Source of the DNA: Neoceratodus forsteri
Taxonomy: Eukaryota > Chordata > Ceratodontiformes > Ceratodontidae
DNA length: 64,000 nt
Assembly: GCA_016271365.2 (NCBI GenBank)
Contig: CM057451.1
Span: 491,897,501-491,961,500, forward strand
Direction of reading: 5' to 3'
Notes under the pieces: generated by a model
The model's input: the letters and a program-made list of their open reading frames with translations, nothing else
Database searches by the model: none
Told to the model about the DNA's origin: nothing
In this document: piece after piece, positions 11,261 to 22,029 of the stretch
Position numbering within the stretch: the first letter of the stretch is position 1
Layout: the number at the start of each line of letters is the position of its first letter
Position numbers and translations under genes: made by a program

Positions 11261-11482
11261 AATAAAAAGGCTTAAGGAAAAGGTGCAAGAACGCTACAGG
11301 GATGCCAAGTGAGACAGACAGAGAGAGACAGACAGTGACAGTCCAGAACAGGGCAGGCAAGGGAAGTTGTGTGGGCCATAGGCTGCAGAGGTCAGCGGGG
11401 GTACCCGGTGCAGTGGAGGTAGCAGTCAGGACAGCGGGGGTAACAGAGCAACATCAGCCGGGGGGGGTCACAAGCCAGGGAG

Positions 11483-12718
11483 ATGGACAGTGCCAGCTTC
11501 CACATGGAAGCTGTAATGAGGGGGGTGAGAATGCATGCTGCAGGAGGACGTGGCCGTGGAAGGGCCCGTCGGTGGTACGCCCCCAACAGGCAGTACCGTG
11601 CCCGCATCAGCTTTGAGCTGTACACAGATGTAGAGAACGTGGGCCAGTACCGCCTGAACAGGGCAATACTGAGACTGCTCTGTGAGCTGTGCAGTGATGT
11701 GATGCAGGCACCCTCACGACGAAGTCACGCTCTGTAAGTGGAGACCAAGGTGACAGCCTGCATGTGCCTGCTCACCATGGGCACCTTCCAGAGGCCAACA
11801 GGGGACACCACAGGCATCACACAGTCTGCCACGTCATGCATCCTCACCCAATTCCTCAGCGCACTGCTGCCACATGCTGCGGAGCACATCCAGTTCCCCA
11901 GCACATGCGTAGGCGTACAACAAACATGCAGGAGTTCCACAGGGTAAAGCACGTATGTCTGGCATAGACCATAGAATGCACCCATGTGGCCATTCACACA
12001 CCACCTGGCCCTGATGGAGCTGCATAAGAACAGGAAGGGCTATTCCAGTGTCAACTGCCAGGTGGTGTGTGATGCCACTGGGCGCATAATCAATGTCTGT
12101 GCCACACACCCTGGTGGAGCACATGATGCCTTTATATAGTATCAATCCACACTGTGCTATCGATTCGAGGTGGGACATCCCACAGGCCATCTAGTGGGTG
12201 AGTATGCATGTAGGAATTGCAAACGTGGGGCAAGGGTGGAATGCTACAGGTGCTATGGTAGTGGCACACAGGGATATTGCAATATGGACCTGAACATGAT
12301 ACTCATCTCCACCATCTCCACACAGGTGACAGCGGATACCACTCCGTCCCTGGCTGCTCACACCATACCGCGCCTCATGACCCCCATCACAGCAATGCTA
12401 TAATGAGGCGCATGCCGCCACACGTAACATCATCGAGCGGGTGTTTGGGATGCTCAAGGCACGCTTCCGATGCCTAGACACCTCCAGCAGTGCCCTACAG
12501 TACACCCCTCAAAGGCCTGTGGATATTCTGGCCTGTTGTATCCTGCACAACATGGCCAAAGACTGTGGGATAGCCATTCAGGTCGAGGAAGGACAGCGAT
12601 GGGGAAGCCAGCGGCGCCGGTGATGATGGTGATAAGCAGCCCCCCCTTGGACAGCAGGACCCCCGACTGATCCGGCAGGCCCAGCTGCACCGGGACACCA
12701 TCACGGAGGAACATTATG
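11483..12718 (+). pseudogene. Harbinger DDE transposase (two exons, decayed)
   Basis: The transposase cuts and rejoins the element ends. The first ATG frame (11483-11737) has a basic N-terminus and the family's helical region (RLNRAILRLLCELCSDVMQ, PSRRSHAL). After a stop comes GTFQRPTGDTTGITQSATS, matching the 'GSFQ...GD..GISQ' block. Catalytic residues are the Asp in VVCDATGRI (codon at 12071), the Asp in GDSGYHS (12328) and the Glu in IERVFGMLKARF (12435). A 128 bp GT-AG intron (12198-12325) lies exactly before the second Asp. The end reads LIRQAQLHRDTITEEHYAR near 12718. At least two stops and two frameshifts inactivate it. Confidence 0.9.
12198..12325 (+). other. Intron in the Harbinger transposase
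   Basis: The donor is GTGAGT and the acceptor CACAG. Joining the flanks creates HLVGDSGY, the expected motif around the second catalytic Asp, so the splice is well supported. Confidence 0.85.
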
Positions 12719-13392
12719 CACGACACAGGTAAGTCAAGGGGCCATGTGCAACCAACACTGTCCTGGCACAACCCACAGGCACACAGAGTAACACACCAGG
12801 GGTGCATGACGGCAAGGGGAGTGGAAGGGATCAGGCACACAAACACACCATCAGGGAGGGGTGAACAGTCATATGGACACACACACACACACCAGGCACA
12901 TAGCGTACATGGGCAGGTGCACAGCAGAGCAGGAACAGACATGTCAAACACACAGATCCACAGACCACACCCACCACCTGTACTGTCCAAGTACGTGTGT
13001 CAGATGCTGGGCACCCTTGCACCTTGGTGTACAGTACAATGCAGGCATCATCATGCACACGCACCTATGGACAGCAGTTGGGATGGTATGCAGGTGGTCC
13101 GTATGTCAGTGTGATGTGCAGGGCACCCACCAGTGCACTGCCCACCATGACGCACATTGCACACAGGGCAGCACCAGACAGGGCCCGCACTGGGAGACAG
13201 GTCAGTCATGCTGCACTGTTCCACAGCCACCGCGGATGCGTGGGTGGCCCCGCCATGACCCAACAGCACTGGCAGGCTGAGCAGGAGCCACATGGGGTGG
13301 CACCGATGGACCACCAGTGGTCCCACTGCGTGATCGCGACCTTGTCCGCACTGGGGTCTGTAGTATGCCAAACATACCTGCACCAGGGGTGC
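12719..13392. other. Spacer between convergent Harbinger genes
   Basis: It lies between the transposase end and the 3' end of the minus-strand Myb-like gene and includes a short CA run near 12876-12893. Long open frames here on both strands have biased composition and no motif. It presumably holds both 3' untranslated regions. Confidence 0.55.
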
Positions 13393-14859
13393 TCAGGATG
13401 CCCACAGCAGAACCCGGCATCGACAGGCTGGGTGTCGCACGACACCGGGAACGGGGAGTGGAGAGCGTACTGTGTGGGGTGCGTGGTACGGGGCACCTGC
13501 TTGTGTGCCCAATGCAGCCACGACAGCGACCAATGCCTGGGTCTGCCTGTCAATGGCGGCGGTCACATCCATCCGCATATGGACCATCTCTGCAAGAATC
13601 AGAGCAAAATCCCTGCTGTGCCACTCCATAGCCATGCACAGTGACTCCACGGACGTTGCAACCCACCTTTGCTGCTGTACTGATTCCCGCAGCAGGCGGG
13701 TGTGCTCTTCAAATGGGTACTCTGCCACAACAGCATCCTGTTCCCCAGGGTATGGTAGGTCCTGATGCTCAACACCCCTTGAGGGTGGGCGCTGTTCACC
13801 AGGACCAGGAATGGGCATATCAAAGGGTGGTGGGCATGTGCCACCGCTGGACACTGTACCCCCAGACCTGGTGGGTGACTGCTGCTGCTGCCCCTCCAAC
13901 CGCTGTGCCCCAGGGACCACTCGTTCCACTGCTGTGGCCGCAACAGTGCCAGACACCTGCACAGCCACCGGTGCTGCCCCACCGGTGCTGACAGGCACAG
14001 CCTGGGACTGTGCCGACATGCTGGCACACACGTTGGAACCAGCTAGGTGCTGGCCTGCTGTGTGTCTGTCATGGGACACACACATGTCACTGCCCATTGC
14101 AGTCCTTGCATTATCAATGGTGCAGGTACATGCTACAGCCACAGTCACAGCGTGCTGGCATGCTTGCATGCCAGACTGCTGAGACACAGGCTGTGCAGCC
14201 CCACACCTGACTCACCGACAACAGAGTTGGCAGCCCGACGTGCATGCTGGTGCAGTGCATGCTGGCTGGTGACAGAGGTGGATGGACCCTCCTCCAAGTC
14301 CAGCAGGTCTTCCTCACTGCCTGGACCCACCACCACCATCATCCCCTGAAGATGAACAGGATCTGTAACAGAAAGTGAGGACATGTGAGTGCATGTGAAC
14401 AACCTTCCCCCCCCAACACCACCACCATGTCATACCGTGCAGTGATGGGCTTCCACCTGTCTGGAATCCACCTCCTGGTACACCCTCAATAGCACTCTGC
14501 TGCATTGATGCAGCCAGTCAGTCCTCAGCCAGGGTCAGCTCTGCCACTGCTGGCTGGCCCCCGCCTGTGCCAGCACATGCCACCCTGAGGGCTGCCACCT
14601 TCTCCTTCACCCTCCTGCGGTCTGTCCCCATCTTCTTTTTGCATTCCTGCACGGTGCGCTGGTGGCTTCCATGCAGGTTCACTGCCCGAGCTACCCTCTC
14701 CCATGCAGCCACACGGGCCTGAGGGGTGCCCCGCCATCCACTCAGTAGTGGCTCCTCCTCCAGGTAGGCCTGGAAGAGGGCCTCTGTCTCCGCTGTGGTG
14801 AAGTTGGGCCTTCTCCTCTGCCCACCATCCTCACCCTCATCTTGGCTCTGCTCGGTCAT
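13393..14859 (-). CDS. Harbinger Myb/SANT-like protein 1
   Basis: This accessory DNA-binding protein in Harbinger elements helps recruit the transposase to the nucleus and to the ends. The first exon frame (14859-14518) starts MTEQSQDEGEDGG and has a Myb/SANT-like region: RRPNFTTAETEALFQAYLEE, then W..VARAVN, then HQRTVQECKKKMGTDRRRVK. A 73 bp GT-AG intron (14363-14435) is likely. A second large frame (14187-13393, 264 codons) is Gln/Pro-rich and ends in helical sequence (LLRESVQQQRWVATSVESL, DVTAAIDRQTQALVAVVAAL), suited to oligomerisation. The link between 14363 and 14187 is uncertain and may need another small intron. Codon bias and length argue for a recently coding gene. Confidence 0.78.
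14363..14435 (-). other. Probable intron in Myb-like gene 1
   Basis: On the minus strand the donor is GTATGA and the acceptor TGTTACAG after a pyrimidine-rich stretch. Confidence 0.6.
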
Positions 14860-14939
14860 GTCGATCTGTATGGGTGGAAGTGGACACCTGTCACTGTGCA
14901 GTCTACAGCGTTATCCCATGACCATTGTCCAGAACATCA

Positions 14940-15650
14940 CACAGCATGCAACCCACCTCTCACCTGCAGTAACCGAATCTGGCCAGCGCAGCCCAATGTC
15001 GCACATTTATAGTGCAATGCATGCAAATTAGGAGTGGAGCAACTGTATTGAGATGCAAATTGTGCCACTGCGCCTTTGAATGGCTGATCAGATGATTTGC
15101 ATGTGTCGGCTGAATATCGCGCCGTTGCGCTTTGCGCAATACGGTTGAGCCGGCTGAGCCAATGGCGCATATCTGTGACTGTGTGGTACACTGCATTGCG
15201 CATGCCCAGGAAGCTTACGCAGGCATCTGCCACGCTGATGATGTGCTGTGCGCGATTGGCAATTCAGGCCATGGCCACCATTGTGCCAATGGCGCTACAG
15301 CACTGGTCACCATATGGCGCAGTGGCAGTACTGCGCAATAGTCCACTGTGGCACTGGCACACAGGTGTCCGATCACGCAGGACATGTGGACGTCCGATGG
15401 TGCTGTGCGTGGCCTTGTGCCACTTACCCATGACCTTGTGCACGACCTTTGCTCCCTGGCGCTGTATGTCTGCCATGTGTACCGCTCTATCGCACTGTTC
15501 GGTGACAGCGCAATGTGGACCGACGGCGCTGTCCGAACAGTGCGATAGGCAGTGATGGAGTTGTATTGCGCAACATTTCCACGTGGGGTTGCCGCGCTGC
15601 TGGCGCCATATTGCCACTGTACAGTTTGACAATGGCGCGGAGAGGCACCA
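14940..15650. promoter_or_regulatory. Internal GCGCAA-rich block between divergent Myb-like genes
   Basis: This stretch lies between the start of Myb-like gene 1 (minus) and Myb-like gene 2 (plus). It is packed with GCGCAAT, TTGCGC and GGCGC motifs like those at the element termini and includes GAATATCGCGCC, which echoes the terminal repeat. It may act as a bidirectional promoter or be a former terminus of a second element. There is no good coding frame. Confidence 0.55.
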
Positions 15651-16840
15651 CAATGGGGCTTTGGAGTTAGCCAACCTGGTGGCTGTGGTGGAGCCCCACT
15701 ATGGCTCACTGTTCGAGGGTGTGCCCCTGCAGGTGCCATGCACCCATGTGTGGCAGCAGGTCTCCGCTGCCCTGGAGCAGGCCACTGGGCAGAGGAGGAC
15801 CCCTGAACAGTGCAGGCACAGCTACGGTGACCTGCAGAGGAGGGACAGTGCTCTGTTTGCGCCCCTCAGGTTGTGTGCCAGGAGGGGCATTGTGCCCAGG
15901 CCAAGTGGGTGTGCTGTGTATGCACTGGTATTGTCTGCATGGGTGACTGTGTAATGTAATCTGCGCATGGGGGTGGGTTGGGCTGTGGTTTGCTGTGAGG
16001 GTGTTTGCAGGTGTGTGCTGTTTGGGTCTGGATGTGTGGGCAGGCACACTCAATAGTGCAAGGGGCTGTCTGCTTTGGGATCTCACTGATGTTTTTCTCT
16101 TCCTTTGTCTCCCACAGGCATGGAGGAGCAGAGGCAGGCATGGGATGGCAGTGCCAGGGTGGCTGGCAGAGGAGGGGTGCAACAGCCACAGCCACAGCAG
16201 CAGCAACAGCAGCAGCCGTAGCCGCAGCAGCACCTGATGCAGTGGCTGGATAAGGGTGAGTGTCATTACATCATGGATGCTATTGCACGCTGTGGGGGGG
16301 GCACGGCCACCATCCATGGACAACACTGCCATGCATGCGACGTGTGACAGTCAGCACTGTCCAGTGGCACTGCACGTCTGTGAGTGCATCACTGGTGGTC
16401 CATGCGTGCACTGGGCACATGGCTGTGGCACTGACTTCCCACCACATAGCCACGTCACTGGACAGCCTTGGTTGTGCTGTGCTGGTCATGGGCGGTGTGT
16501 GTGTGCAGTGGTACACATGGCTGTTGCTGCCTGGTTGGGCATGTCATGTGCACGGTCACTGTGGGTGGGTGCAGTCCATCACAGGAGCGGGGCACTTGGC
16601 TGTATGCCATGCATGATGGGTGGGCTTCAGGGATATGGACAGTCACAGCCATTGACTCTGATTCCTTGTCCTAGGTGTCCGGATCCTGCACCGCATCGAG
16701 AGGTCGATGCAGCGGATGATACAGGTGGCGATGGATTTGCACGCCATCCTGCTGGACCTACAGCAACATGGTCTGAGGTGCGGAGGAGGCCCCGGGCCCA
16801 GCACCATGCGGCAGAAGAGCAGGCTGGCAGGCAGTAGCTG
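15640..16840 (+). pseudogene. Harbinger Myb/SANT-like protein 2 (three exons)
   Basis: This is a second putative DNA-binding protein. Exon 1 (about 15640-15908) reads LVAVVEPHYGSLFEGVPLQV, W..VSAALEQATG and RTPEQCRHSYGDLQRR, the spacing of a Myb/SANT-like domain. A likely GT-AG intron (15909-16117) joins to MEEQRQAWDG with a Gln-rich tract that contains one stop. A further intron (16256-16674) joins to VRILHRIERSMQRMIQVAMD and LHAILLDLQQHG, an amphipathic helix. The start is uncertain: an ATG (MARRGT) near 15642 needs a frame change. It differs clearly from Myb-like protein 1, so it is not a simple tandem copy. Confidence 0.62.
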
Positions 16841-16999
16841 CCCATCACCTCACCCCACCTTCCCTCTCCCGGTTGTTCACCCCTGCCCGTTACCCACCCC
16901 TACCTTGTACCCATACCCCCACCCCTGTTTTGTATATTTGTACATAGTTATAGTTGTTGTTCTTCTTATTCTTGTTATATTTGTAATATATATTTTGAT

Positions 17000-17640
17000 A
17001 TGAATACTGTGGTGGTCTCTGATTTGCAGCTGGCTATAGGTGCTCAGTTGCAGTGGTGTGCATGGCATCTGGGGTGGTATAGTCATGGGTATGTGTGTGT
17101 GTGCATGGGGAGGTGTCTCTGGTGTGGGAGTGGCTTTCAGTCAGTATTGCCATGTGCTGCCACCCACTGCTGGGTGCTCATGGTGGCTCTGGCTTGTATG
17201 GTTCTGTGGTACACGAGGTTGCAGTGTGATGGGGGGGCCTGGGGATTCCTGCAGTGCTGGTCACTGCTCATGGGTGGTGTCTTGGGGTCACAGTGCAGGG
17301 TGTGCTGTGCACACAGGGGGGGCTGATGGACACTGGGGTGGTCCGCCCCCTTTGTGTGGCAGTCTCAGCTTGCCAGTGGGTGTGCTGCAGTAACATGGCC
17401 GGGATGTGCTTTCTTTGCTTGTCCCCATGGGCCGGTTGATATTCCGTCCCTCCCCCAGTTATGCTGTTCTTGGGGTGTGGGGGTGCATTGTTAGTTCTGC
17501 AGTGTGTCCCTGTGCCCATCTGTGGCATGGGTGGTGGGCCTCTGCCTACCTCCCTGGTTGTGCTGTTCCATTGCTATGCTGCTGGGGGTGTCATTGCTTG
17601 CCCTATGGGCCTCTGGACTGCTCAGCTGGGCTGACCTTGT
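17000..17640. other. Harbinger region with no recognised gene
   Basis: GT-rich sequence lies between Myb-like gene 2 and the right terminus. No motif-bearing frame was found. Confidence 0.5.
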
Positions 17641-17885
17641 TGCGCTATGGCACATCGTATCTGCTCAGCTTCCCCTTCCTGGTTGCGCTATGGCACATCA
17701 TATCTGCTCAGCTTCCCCTCCCTGGTTGAGCTATGGCGCAGTTTGTGCGATATTCAGATGTTGGCTGCTTGCGCAATTGGCCTTGCTCCATGTTTGAATA
17801 TCGCGACGATTGCACATGTGCGTAAGTGACTTGCGCTTGCTCTTGCTGTTGTGCACTTTTCAGGCGCAGTTTGAATATCCGGCCC
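17640..17885 (-). repeat. Harbinger right terminus
   Basis: It ends in TTTGAATATCCGGCCC, the inverse of the left end. A segment with GCGCTATGGCACATC and TATCTGCTCAGCTTCCCC is repeated about every 50 bp between 17640 and 17740, and TTTGAATATCGCG near 17793 is an inner copy of the terminal sequence. Confidence 0.85.
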
Positions 17886-18480
17886 ATGGTTTACAAAAAT
17901 CTTAAACTTGTTGACCCAGTATGATCTTTCCAGATTAAATGTATGCATAGATAAAAACATAACTCTAAGCATGAAATATGCAAAATATATATTACAAAAA
18001 ATAACAAAGTACTGGATTAGTGTAGATAATAATACCATCAAGAACTCAAGGTTCACTCCTTGGCTTGCCAGTACTGGTAGCAATCATTGTTATAAATACT
18101 ACCTAGATGTTTTACAAAATCCAACCTTATGAAAACTATATACAAGATATAGATTCAAGACTTTTGACAGCAATGGTCTTATGGCCAGGGATAAAGCTCT
18201 ACAAGCATTTCTAAAAACAAAATGCTATTGTAATGTTGGTGAAAAAGAAGACCTTTTACATGTGATATGGGACTGTCAAAAGAAAGACATTTTAGGTTAT
18301 CCCTCTTTGTGAATGACTGGTCACATATTGACAAATAATTTCTGACTGAAGTCCTATTAACTACCAACAATGAATGGTCTAGCATACATGTTGCATCCTT
18401 TTTCACACAAATTAACAAAATAAGAAAGAAAAAGACAAATGAAATTAATACTTTTCATATGCAAATAGGAAACTGTTTGC
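17886..18480 (+). pseudogene. LINE F C-terminal region with CCHC-like knuckle
   Basis: The sequence continues the protein interrupted at 11001. Near 18200 it reads FLKTKCYCNVGEKEDLLHVI followed by WDCQ, a Cys-Cys-His-Cys knuckle of the sort found at the C-terminus of many LINE proteins. It also matches the tail of LINE G (CKCDGKTKDDLEQ). Stops near 18130 show decay. The 3' untranslated region and A-rich end follow to 18708. Confidence 0.75.
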
Positions 18481-18708
18481 CTTCTTAGGGAAGGTATGAA
18501 TTATGGGATATGACTATCTTGGATCACTATTAGTTAAAATAAAAGTTCCCCAAATTTTGTGCTAGAATATTTTTAGCCTTTGCTGTTCACTGTAAATTAC
18601 TTGTTACACATATTTATGTATCTGATGTGATGTTTCATGAAAGTTTATATGTTTTTAAATTGCAAATTGTAAAAACCTAATAAGCTGAACAATAAAGATT
18701 TTACTACA

Positions 18709-18985
18709 GTGGCTACAACAGTATTGAATTTGAGTGATAGGGAGCAGTTACTTCACACAATCTAAGACTAGGTCACTTATTTCTAGAAGAACTGATCTTG
18801 ATAAGCTGAGGGAGGTGGTTGTGGCTAGACTGATGAATATTCCACTGTAAGAGTACTAATGCCAACTGGGAGGTGCTGAAACAAAATATAATCAAGACAA
18901 TGGCTAGATGCATCCCATGGGCAACAGGAGCAAGTGTGCCAGCTGGAAGACCTCTTTGATTGTCCAAAGAACTTTACAGACAGTT
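18709..18985. other. Unassigned gap before LINE H
   Basis: No clear similarity was recognised. Confidence 0.5.
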
Positions 18986-19189
18986 AATGGAGAAAATGAG
19001 GGCTCCCTCCTCCCATCTCTTGCAAGCTGTGGGAGAAACAAGTCTGCTCACGTCTTACAGACTTCCTCCACTCCTTCAATTTCATCTTCCACTTCTAGTC
19101 TGCCTCTCAGAAGGATCATTCCACCATCTCCTCTCTACTTAGGGTCCCTGACTCCATCCTCTCAGCCATAGATCAGGGGAACATTACAT

Positions 19190-19650
19190 AGGCCATTGTC
19201 ATTGATCTGGCCAGAGCCTTTGATTTGGTGTCCCACTCACTCTTACTAGATAAGCTGAGCTCTGCCAACCTCAGTCCCCACTGTTGACTGGTTATGCTCC
19301 TACCACTTGGACCATCATTTATTTGGTACAGGTAGGAGGTGCCATCTATTCACCTCTCCCTGTCTAGGCCGGGATCCCACAGGGCTTCATTCAGGGTCTA
19401 ATCCTCTTCTCCATCTTTCTAAGTAACCTCCCTTCTGTCTGTGCTGACTCATATATTTATATGAATGCAGATGACACAGTTCTCTATACCTCCTGTCCCT
19501 TGATTGCATCTCTGGAAGTCTCACTCCAGCAAGACTTTCACAATGTTCTGTGCTGGTTCCAGTCCAACCAACTTCAGGTCAATATAAAAAAAAATGTGTC
19601 TATGACCTTGGGTACCAGCCAGAAGCTGGTGCAGCTCTTCCTCTCTCTGT
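19190..19650 (+). pseudogene. LINE H reverse transcriptase, left part
   Basis: Motif A reads VIDLARAFDLVSHSLLLDKL near 19200. Motif B reads GIPQGFIQGLILFSIFLSNL near 19370. The catalytic box reads MNADDTVLYTS at 19461, so the Tyr of YADD is replaced by Asn. LQVNIKKNVSMTLGTSQKL follows. The sequence stops at the provirus LTR. Stops occur between motif A and motif B. Together these changes indicate an inactive RT of the L2-like clade. Confidence 0.82.
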
Positions 19651-20145
19651 TGTTTGCTGGTTCTAGCAGAATACTCTAACCTGATGGCAAAACAGTATAT
19701 GAAGACAGGTGTTGCAGTATATAAGGTTTATTCTCTGGTACACACATAAAAACAGTTTACCTAAACAGCTGGGAGTTTGGTACCTCTCTGAACACCTGGG
19801 TGATCATGCAGAAAACTCAGTGAACAAAGAACTTGCATAATGTTATATACTTGTGATAAGAAAGTCTGTTACCTGGGTAACACCTCTTATGCCAAGCAGT
19901 GCACTGCTCTTATTAGTCAATTAGGTGGCATCTGGCACCCAAAACTATAACTTTTCATATGTACACATACAGTAGATAAGTAATGTTGATTAGTACTTCT
20001 TTTGGGTAATAGAGCTTTTCAGTAGGTTATGCTAAGCTTTGCATATTGGCTAATGTCAGTAGGTGGTGTGATAAGACCACACATATAACACTACATCATA
20101 ATACTAGTAGTCACCATGAAGGATACTAGGATAGGTAGGTCTACA
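19651..20145 (-). repeat. Provirus 3' LTR
   Basis: The 495 bp LTR begins TGTAGACCTACC and ends GCAAACA on the minus strand. It aligns along its whole length with 50479-50975. It carries a TATATAA box (19849-19843) and AATAAA (19732-19727) at the same relative places as the other copy. Confidence 0.92.
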
Positions 20146-20163
20146 TAATCCCCTCTTGTTTCC
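20146..20163 (-). other. Polypurine tract before the 3' LTR
   Basis: The minus strand reads AAACAAGAGGGGATTA immediately upstream of the LTR start. The location and purine run fit the plus-strand primer. Confidence 0.75.
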
Positions 20164-20214
20164 TGAATAAGGAAGCAACAATAAGTATGGTAAGTAGGTT
20201 GGTAAAACACTTGG

Positions 20215-21590
20215 TTACATTCCAGTTGCATGAGCTTTGTAGAGAAACTTCAGTTGTTCATGATGTTGCTTGAGGGTGCGTCTTAAACAGCATAAGGTAA
20301 TAATCATAAAAAATATCAAAAACACTTGAAGAATAATAAAACCTTTAAAAGTAAGTTCTAACCAGATATTGGATAAAGCAGTTATGAGATCTCCATAATG
20401 AAACAAAGCATTCAAAGAATTAACAACCTTAGTTATTTTGTTTCTAATATGGATAAGATGTAAATCCTTTCTGTCTAACAAAGTTCTAAGATTTAGGGTG
20501 AGTGGGTCAATATATACATTAAACATTGGCAAATACTGAAAAATAGCATCCAGACAGTCAGGGTCACTATCAATATAATCTGGTTCGGGTGGGAACAGGG
20601 GTGATAACCGTATAGCCAGTGACAGTGCTCTGCTAGGGAACAACGCAAAAGCTGGAAATAGTGATGTTGCAAATCAAAGGTCTGTAGGAAAGAGTCTTAT
20701 AGTTGGTTATGACACAGAGTCCATCAGAGTTGTATGACACAGAAATTTCAGAAAGTCTCCACTTGGTGAGCAGAATAGGGCAAGTAAAAGAAGAGTTGAT
20801 GATCTTGCTGGTGAAGCTTTGAATGTCTTCAGCAGAGGCGACGATGGCAGGCTTAGAGCTGTCCAGTTTTGATGTGGTTGACTTATCTTGAGCAGATATT
20901 GATGAAGTGTTTGCAATGCCATTTGCAGAAATGTCCATATCAAGGGTATAAGATCAATGCATGAAACTTGGAACGTAGTCACAAACAGGCTTGATTATGT
21001 CGAAAACATCACATCTGCACAAGTAATGGTAACCCCATTTTGCACAACGGTCTGTATGTGGGGCAACCCAGATATCAAGTTGAGGATGAAACATAAGCAA
21101 AGGAGGTAAGTCCATACGTTCACAATAGATATTTCCCTCAAGATGGCCCACAGAATTGATGGTTGACCAGCTTGTCAAATGCGGAAGATTCGGGATCAAA
21201 ATGTGGTAAAGACACAGTAAAAGTCACATACATTGTCTCTTTTAAAGTATATTGGTGTGTGTCATAACAGGGTCCCTGGTTGAGGTGGCAAGTAACATAG
21301 CCCAAGTTTCTTGCTGTAGCTAAGGAAAAAGAAAAAGTTATGTAAATGCATTGATTGTGCATGTAAGTGTGTGGCATCCAGGACAGTACCATTTAGCCAT
21401 ACGTCTATTATGAATCAAATCTGGGATTTTACATGACTTCAGATCCCAGAAGAGATTTTAATTGTATTAATAGTAAAATTACCATAAGCTGAACAAACTA
21501 TTTCCCTGCCTATGGGATGCTCAGAGGCTTCTTTATTATTCTGAAAAATCAACTCATTGATTTTATTTTTGGACTCATTTAACAAAAGAA
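20215..21590 (-). pseudogene. Env-like region of the provirus, 5' part missing
   Basis: This is a putative envelope glycoprotein remnant. The frame 20643-20215 has an ectodomain-like stretch with paired helices, then a hydrophobic membrane segment (FIILQVFLIFFMIITLCCL) and a short basic tail, the layout of a retroviral transmembrane subunit. Upstream frames (20982-20633, 21199-20954, 21392-21138) have several Cys residues and NxS/T sites but are interrupted by stops and frame changes. The region begins abruptly at the CR1-A boundary near 21590, so its start is missing. Its place next to the polypurine tract and the membrane anchor support the call; no specific viral family is recognised. Confidence 0.68.
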
Positions 21591-21599
21591 GGGGCTAGA

Positions 21600-21960
21600 T
21601 GGGGAAGGAATCAGATTCATTTCAGTGCAGTAGCTGCTCCTTGCTGTTTTTAAATTGCTTCTTGTTAATTTCACTTGGTAGCAGGTGATTTTTTCTTACT
21701 GCTTCTAAGGGGCTAGCAGGGAATTGTTTGGGGACTGTTGACATTTTGATACCTATTTTGGTGTGTTTTAAGTGGTGTTATTTCTTGTTGTTTCACTTGG
21801 TAGCAGGCTGAATTTTTCTTACTTAAAAAAGGCTAGCAGGAAACTGTTTTGGAGCTGTTGAAACTTTGAAACCTATTTTGGTGTGCTTTAAGTGGGGGCT
21901 GTTATTTCTTTAAATTGGAGGCCTGTTTCTTCTGATTTTAAACCTATTTTGCTGTGAAGT
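21600..21960 (+). promoter_or_regulatory. CR1-A 5' region with tandem promoter-like repeats
   Basis: A unit beginning TTCACTTGGTAGCAGG and ending ACCTATTTTGGTGTG occurs twice (about 21669-21770 and 21799-21890). Related sequence is found at 33470-33620, where it marks another CR1 5' end. CR1 elements carry internal promoters in this region, so a regulatory role is likely. Confidence 0.6.
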
Positions 21961-22029
21961 TTTCCAGGAGACATTCTGGAAACTGCGTTGCTGTCCTATT
22001 TGCAGGCAACTGTCAGCTCTGAGGGAGGA

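Larger units (their letters stand above)
11002..17885 (+). mobile_element. PIF/Harbinger DNA transposon with three genes
   Basis: The termini are GGGCCGGATATTCAAA and its exact reverse complement at 17870-17885, flanked by a 3 bp duplication ATG (10999-11001 and 17886-17888) in LINE F. Three bp duplications are standard for PIF/Harbinger. It encodes a DDE transposase on plus (about 11483-12718) and two Myb/SANT-like proteins, one on minus (14859-13393) and one on plus (15640-16840). Both ends and an internal block near 15000-15650 are rich in TTGCGCAA-like motifs. The base composition is GC-rich compared with its surroundings. Its 6.9 kb length exceeds the usual two-gene Harbinger. Confidence 0.93.
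7165..18708 (+). mobile_element. LINE F, split by LINE G and by a Harbinger element
   Basis: This non-LTR retrotransposon is present in three pieces: about 7165-7850, 10721-11001 and 17886-18708. The protein reads across both gaps: AKYYAQL at 7850 resumes as YAQLIYGAKVW at 10721, and SNTW at 11001 resumes in frame at 17886. The 3' end is a short A-rich tail with AATAAAG near 18700. It is 5'-truncated (no endonuclease seen) and of the same family as LINE G, whose 3' end is similar (TTGAACAATAAA against CTGAACAATAAA). Confidence 0.85.

Noticed and set aside
12454..12990. 178-codon Cys-rich minus frame suggestive of a secreted protein
   Set aside because: It is antisense to the transposase C-terminus and spacer; the plus strand has the conserved DDE motifs.
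13202..14029. Several long overlapping open frames on both strands in the Harbinger spacer and Myb region
   Set aside because: They follow from GC-rich, stop-poor composition. Only the minus frames with Myb-like motifs and plausible splice sites were kept.
15215..15739. 174-codon minus frame
   Set aside because: It covers the GCGC-rich internal block, has no motif and is antisense to the start of Myb-like gene 2.
19651..20145. The left LTR considered as a solo LTR or separate provirus
   Set aside because: The polypurine tract and env remnant on its inner side, and continuity of LINE H across to 50976, favour it as the 3' LTR of the same provirus.
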